Shown here: piece after piece, positions 63,264-64,000 of the stretch
Layout of the letters: each line of letters opens with the position of its first letter
Position numbering within the stretch: the stretch's first letter is position 1
From: Amoebidium appalachense
Taxonomy: Eukaryota > Ichthyosporea
Direction of reading: 5' to 3'
Length of the DNA stretch: 64,000 bases
Assembly: GCA_963693365.1 (NCBI GenBank)
Contig: CAVNZM010000001.1
Coordinates: 6,138,001-6,202,000, forward strand
Notes under the pieces: model-generated
The model's input: the letters and a program-made list of their open reading frames with translations, nothing else
Database searches by the model: none
Told to the model about the DNA's origin: nothing
Position numbers and translations under genes: made by a program

Positions 63264-63294
<31 letters not shown>

Positions 63295-63443
63295 CTAAGG
63301 GTGGCGCACAAACGTTGAACACTAGCATGATATAAATGAATGCGCCGGGTCCACCAGACCCAACGTGAGTGTTCGCGCGATAGCATGTATGTATGTGTGT
63401 GTGTCACATCACTCAAATACCATTTGTGTGTGTGCGCGCGCGT

Positions 63444-63478
<35 letters not shown>

Positions 63479-63561
63479 AGGGGGGGGGGGGGAGAAGAGA
63501 TATATATATATATATATATTGTGTGTGTGTGTGCACATTTGTGTGTGTGTCTGCGTGTCAC

Positions 63562-63611
<50 letters not shown>

Positions 63612-63626
63612 AGAGAGAAAGACATA

Positions 63627-63684
<58 letters not shown>

Positions 63685-63748
63685 AAAAAGAGAGGGGGGG
63701 GGGAGGGAGAGGGAGAGGGGGGGGAGGGGAGGGGGGAGGGAGAGGGAA

Positions 63749-63845
<97 letters not shown>

Positions 63846-64000
63846 CTATGTAACGGGAGAGAGCTCGAGTGGAGGGGAGGAGGGTGAGAAAGGTGGGGGG
63901 AGGGGGGGCAAGAGGGGGAGGGGAAGAGAGCCGGGAGAGGAAGGGGGGAGGGGGGGGGGAAGAAGTGGAGAGAGAGAGAGAGCAAGCGAGAGAGGCAGAG
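62831..64000. other. End of window: G, GT and GA tracts
   Basis: From 63080 on the sequence is dominated by G runs (63171-63200, 63269-63294, 63443-63492), a TA block (63500-63520), GT (63565-63607) and GA (63643-63680, 63752-63842). No exon is recognised. Confidence 0.7.

Overview
This window comes from an intron-rich eukaryotic nuclear genome with an extreme load of simple repeats. The host genes use the standard genetic code and spliceosomal introns (GT-AG, plus one apparent GC-AG). The clearest gene, a RUSF1/DUF647 protein, resembles animal RUSF1 more than plant RUS proteins. I therefore suspect a holozoan (an animal or a unicellular relative), but the species cannot be read from the sequence. 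Most long open frames here are translations of CA, GT, GA, C or G tracts and are not genes. Gene calls rest on exons joined by phase and by similarity to families recalled without a search.

Layout: (1) 1-1470, upstream region with a large GT tract. (2) 1471-13432 (+), a 15-exon RUSF1-like gene whose introns are packed with C tracts and CA/GT repeats and also hold a 297-bp MITE-like element. (3) 14403-22307, a recent Ty3/gypsy-type chromodomain LTR retrotransposon on the minus strand, with near-identical LTRs and a 5-bp target duplication. It has gag, protease, reverse transcriptase, RNase H and integrase, with frame breaks. (4) 22782-24632 (-), a two-exon gene for an unrecognised protein with seven predicted membrane helices. 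(5) 24633-28661, a divergent intergenic region ending in long C/G and GA tracts. (6) 28662-56723 (+), a gene of about 35 exons for an M16A zinc metallopeptidase (insulysin type) with an N-terminal membrane anchor; it fills nearly half the window. (7) 56724-64000, a repeat-poor stretch with an intronless, frame-broken protein-tyrosine-phosphatase-like sequence at 60450-61678 and a field of short palindromic repeats at 62385-62830. It ends in new G, GT and GA tracts.

The host genes have no obvious shared pathway. The most distinctive signal is architectural. In the two large genes, introns often have a C tract just after the 5' splice site, or a GT tract that starts as the splice site, and a CA tract that runs directly into the CAG of the 3' splice site. 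In one intron a minisatellite of about 16 copies repeats the exon-intron junction itself. The retrotransposon and the flanking intergenic DNA are nearly free of dinucleotide tracts.
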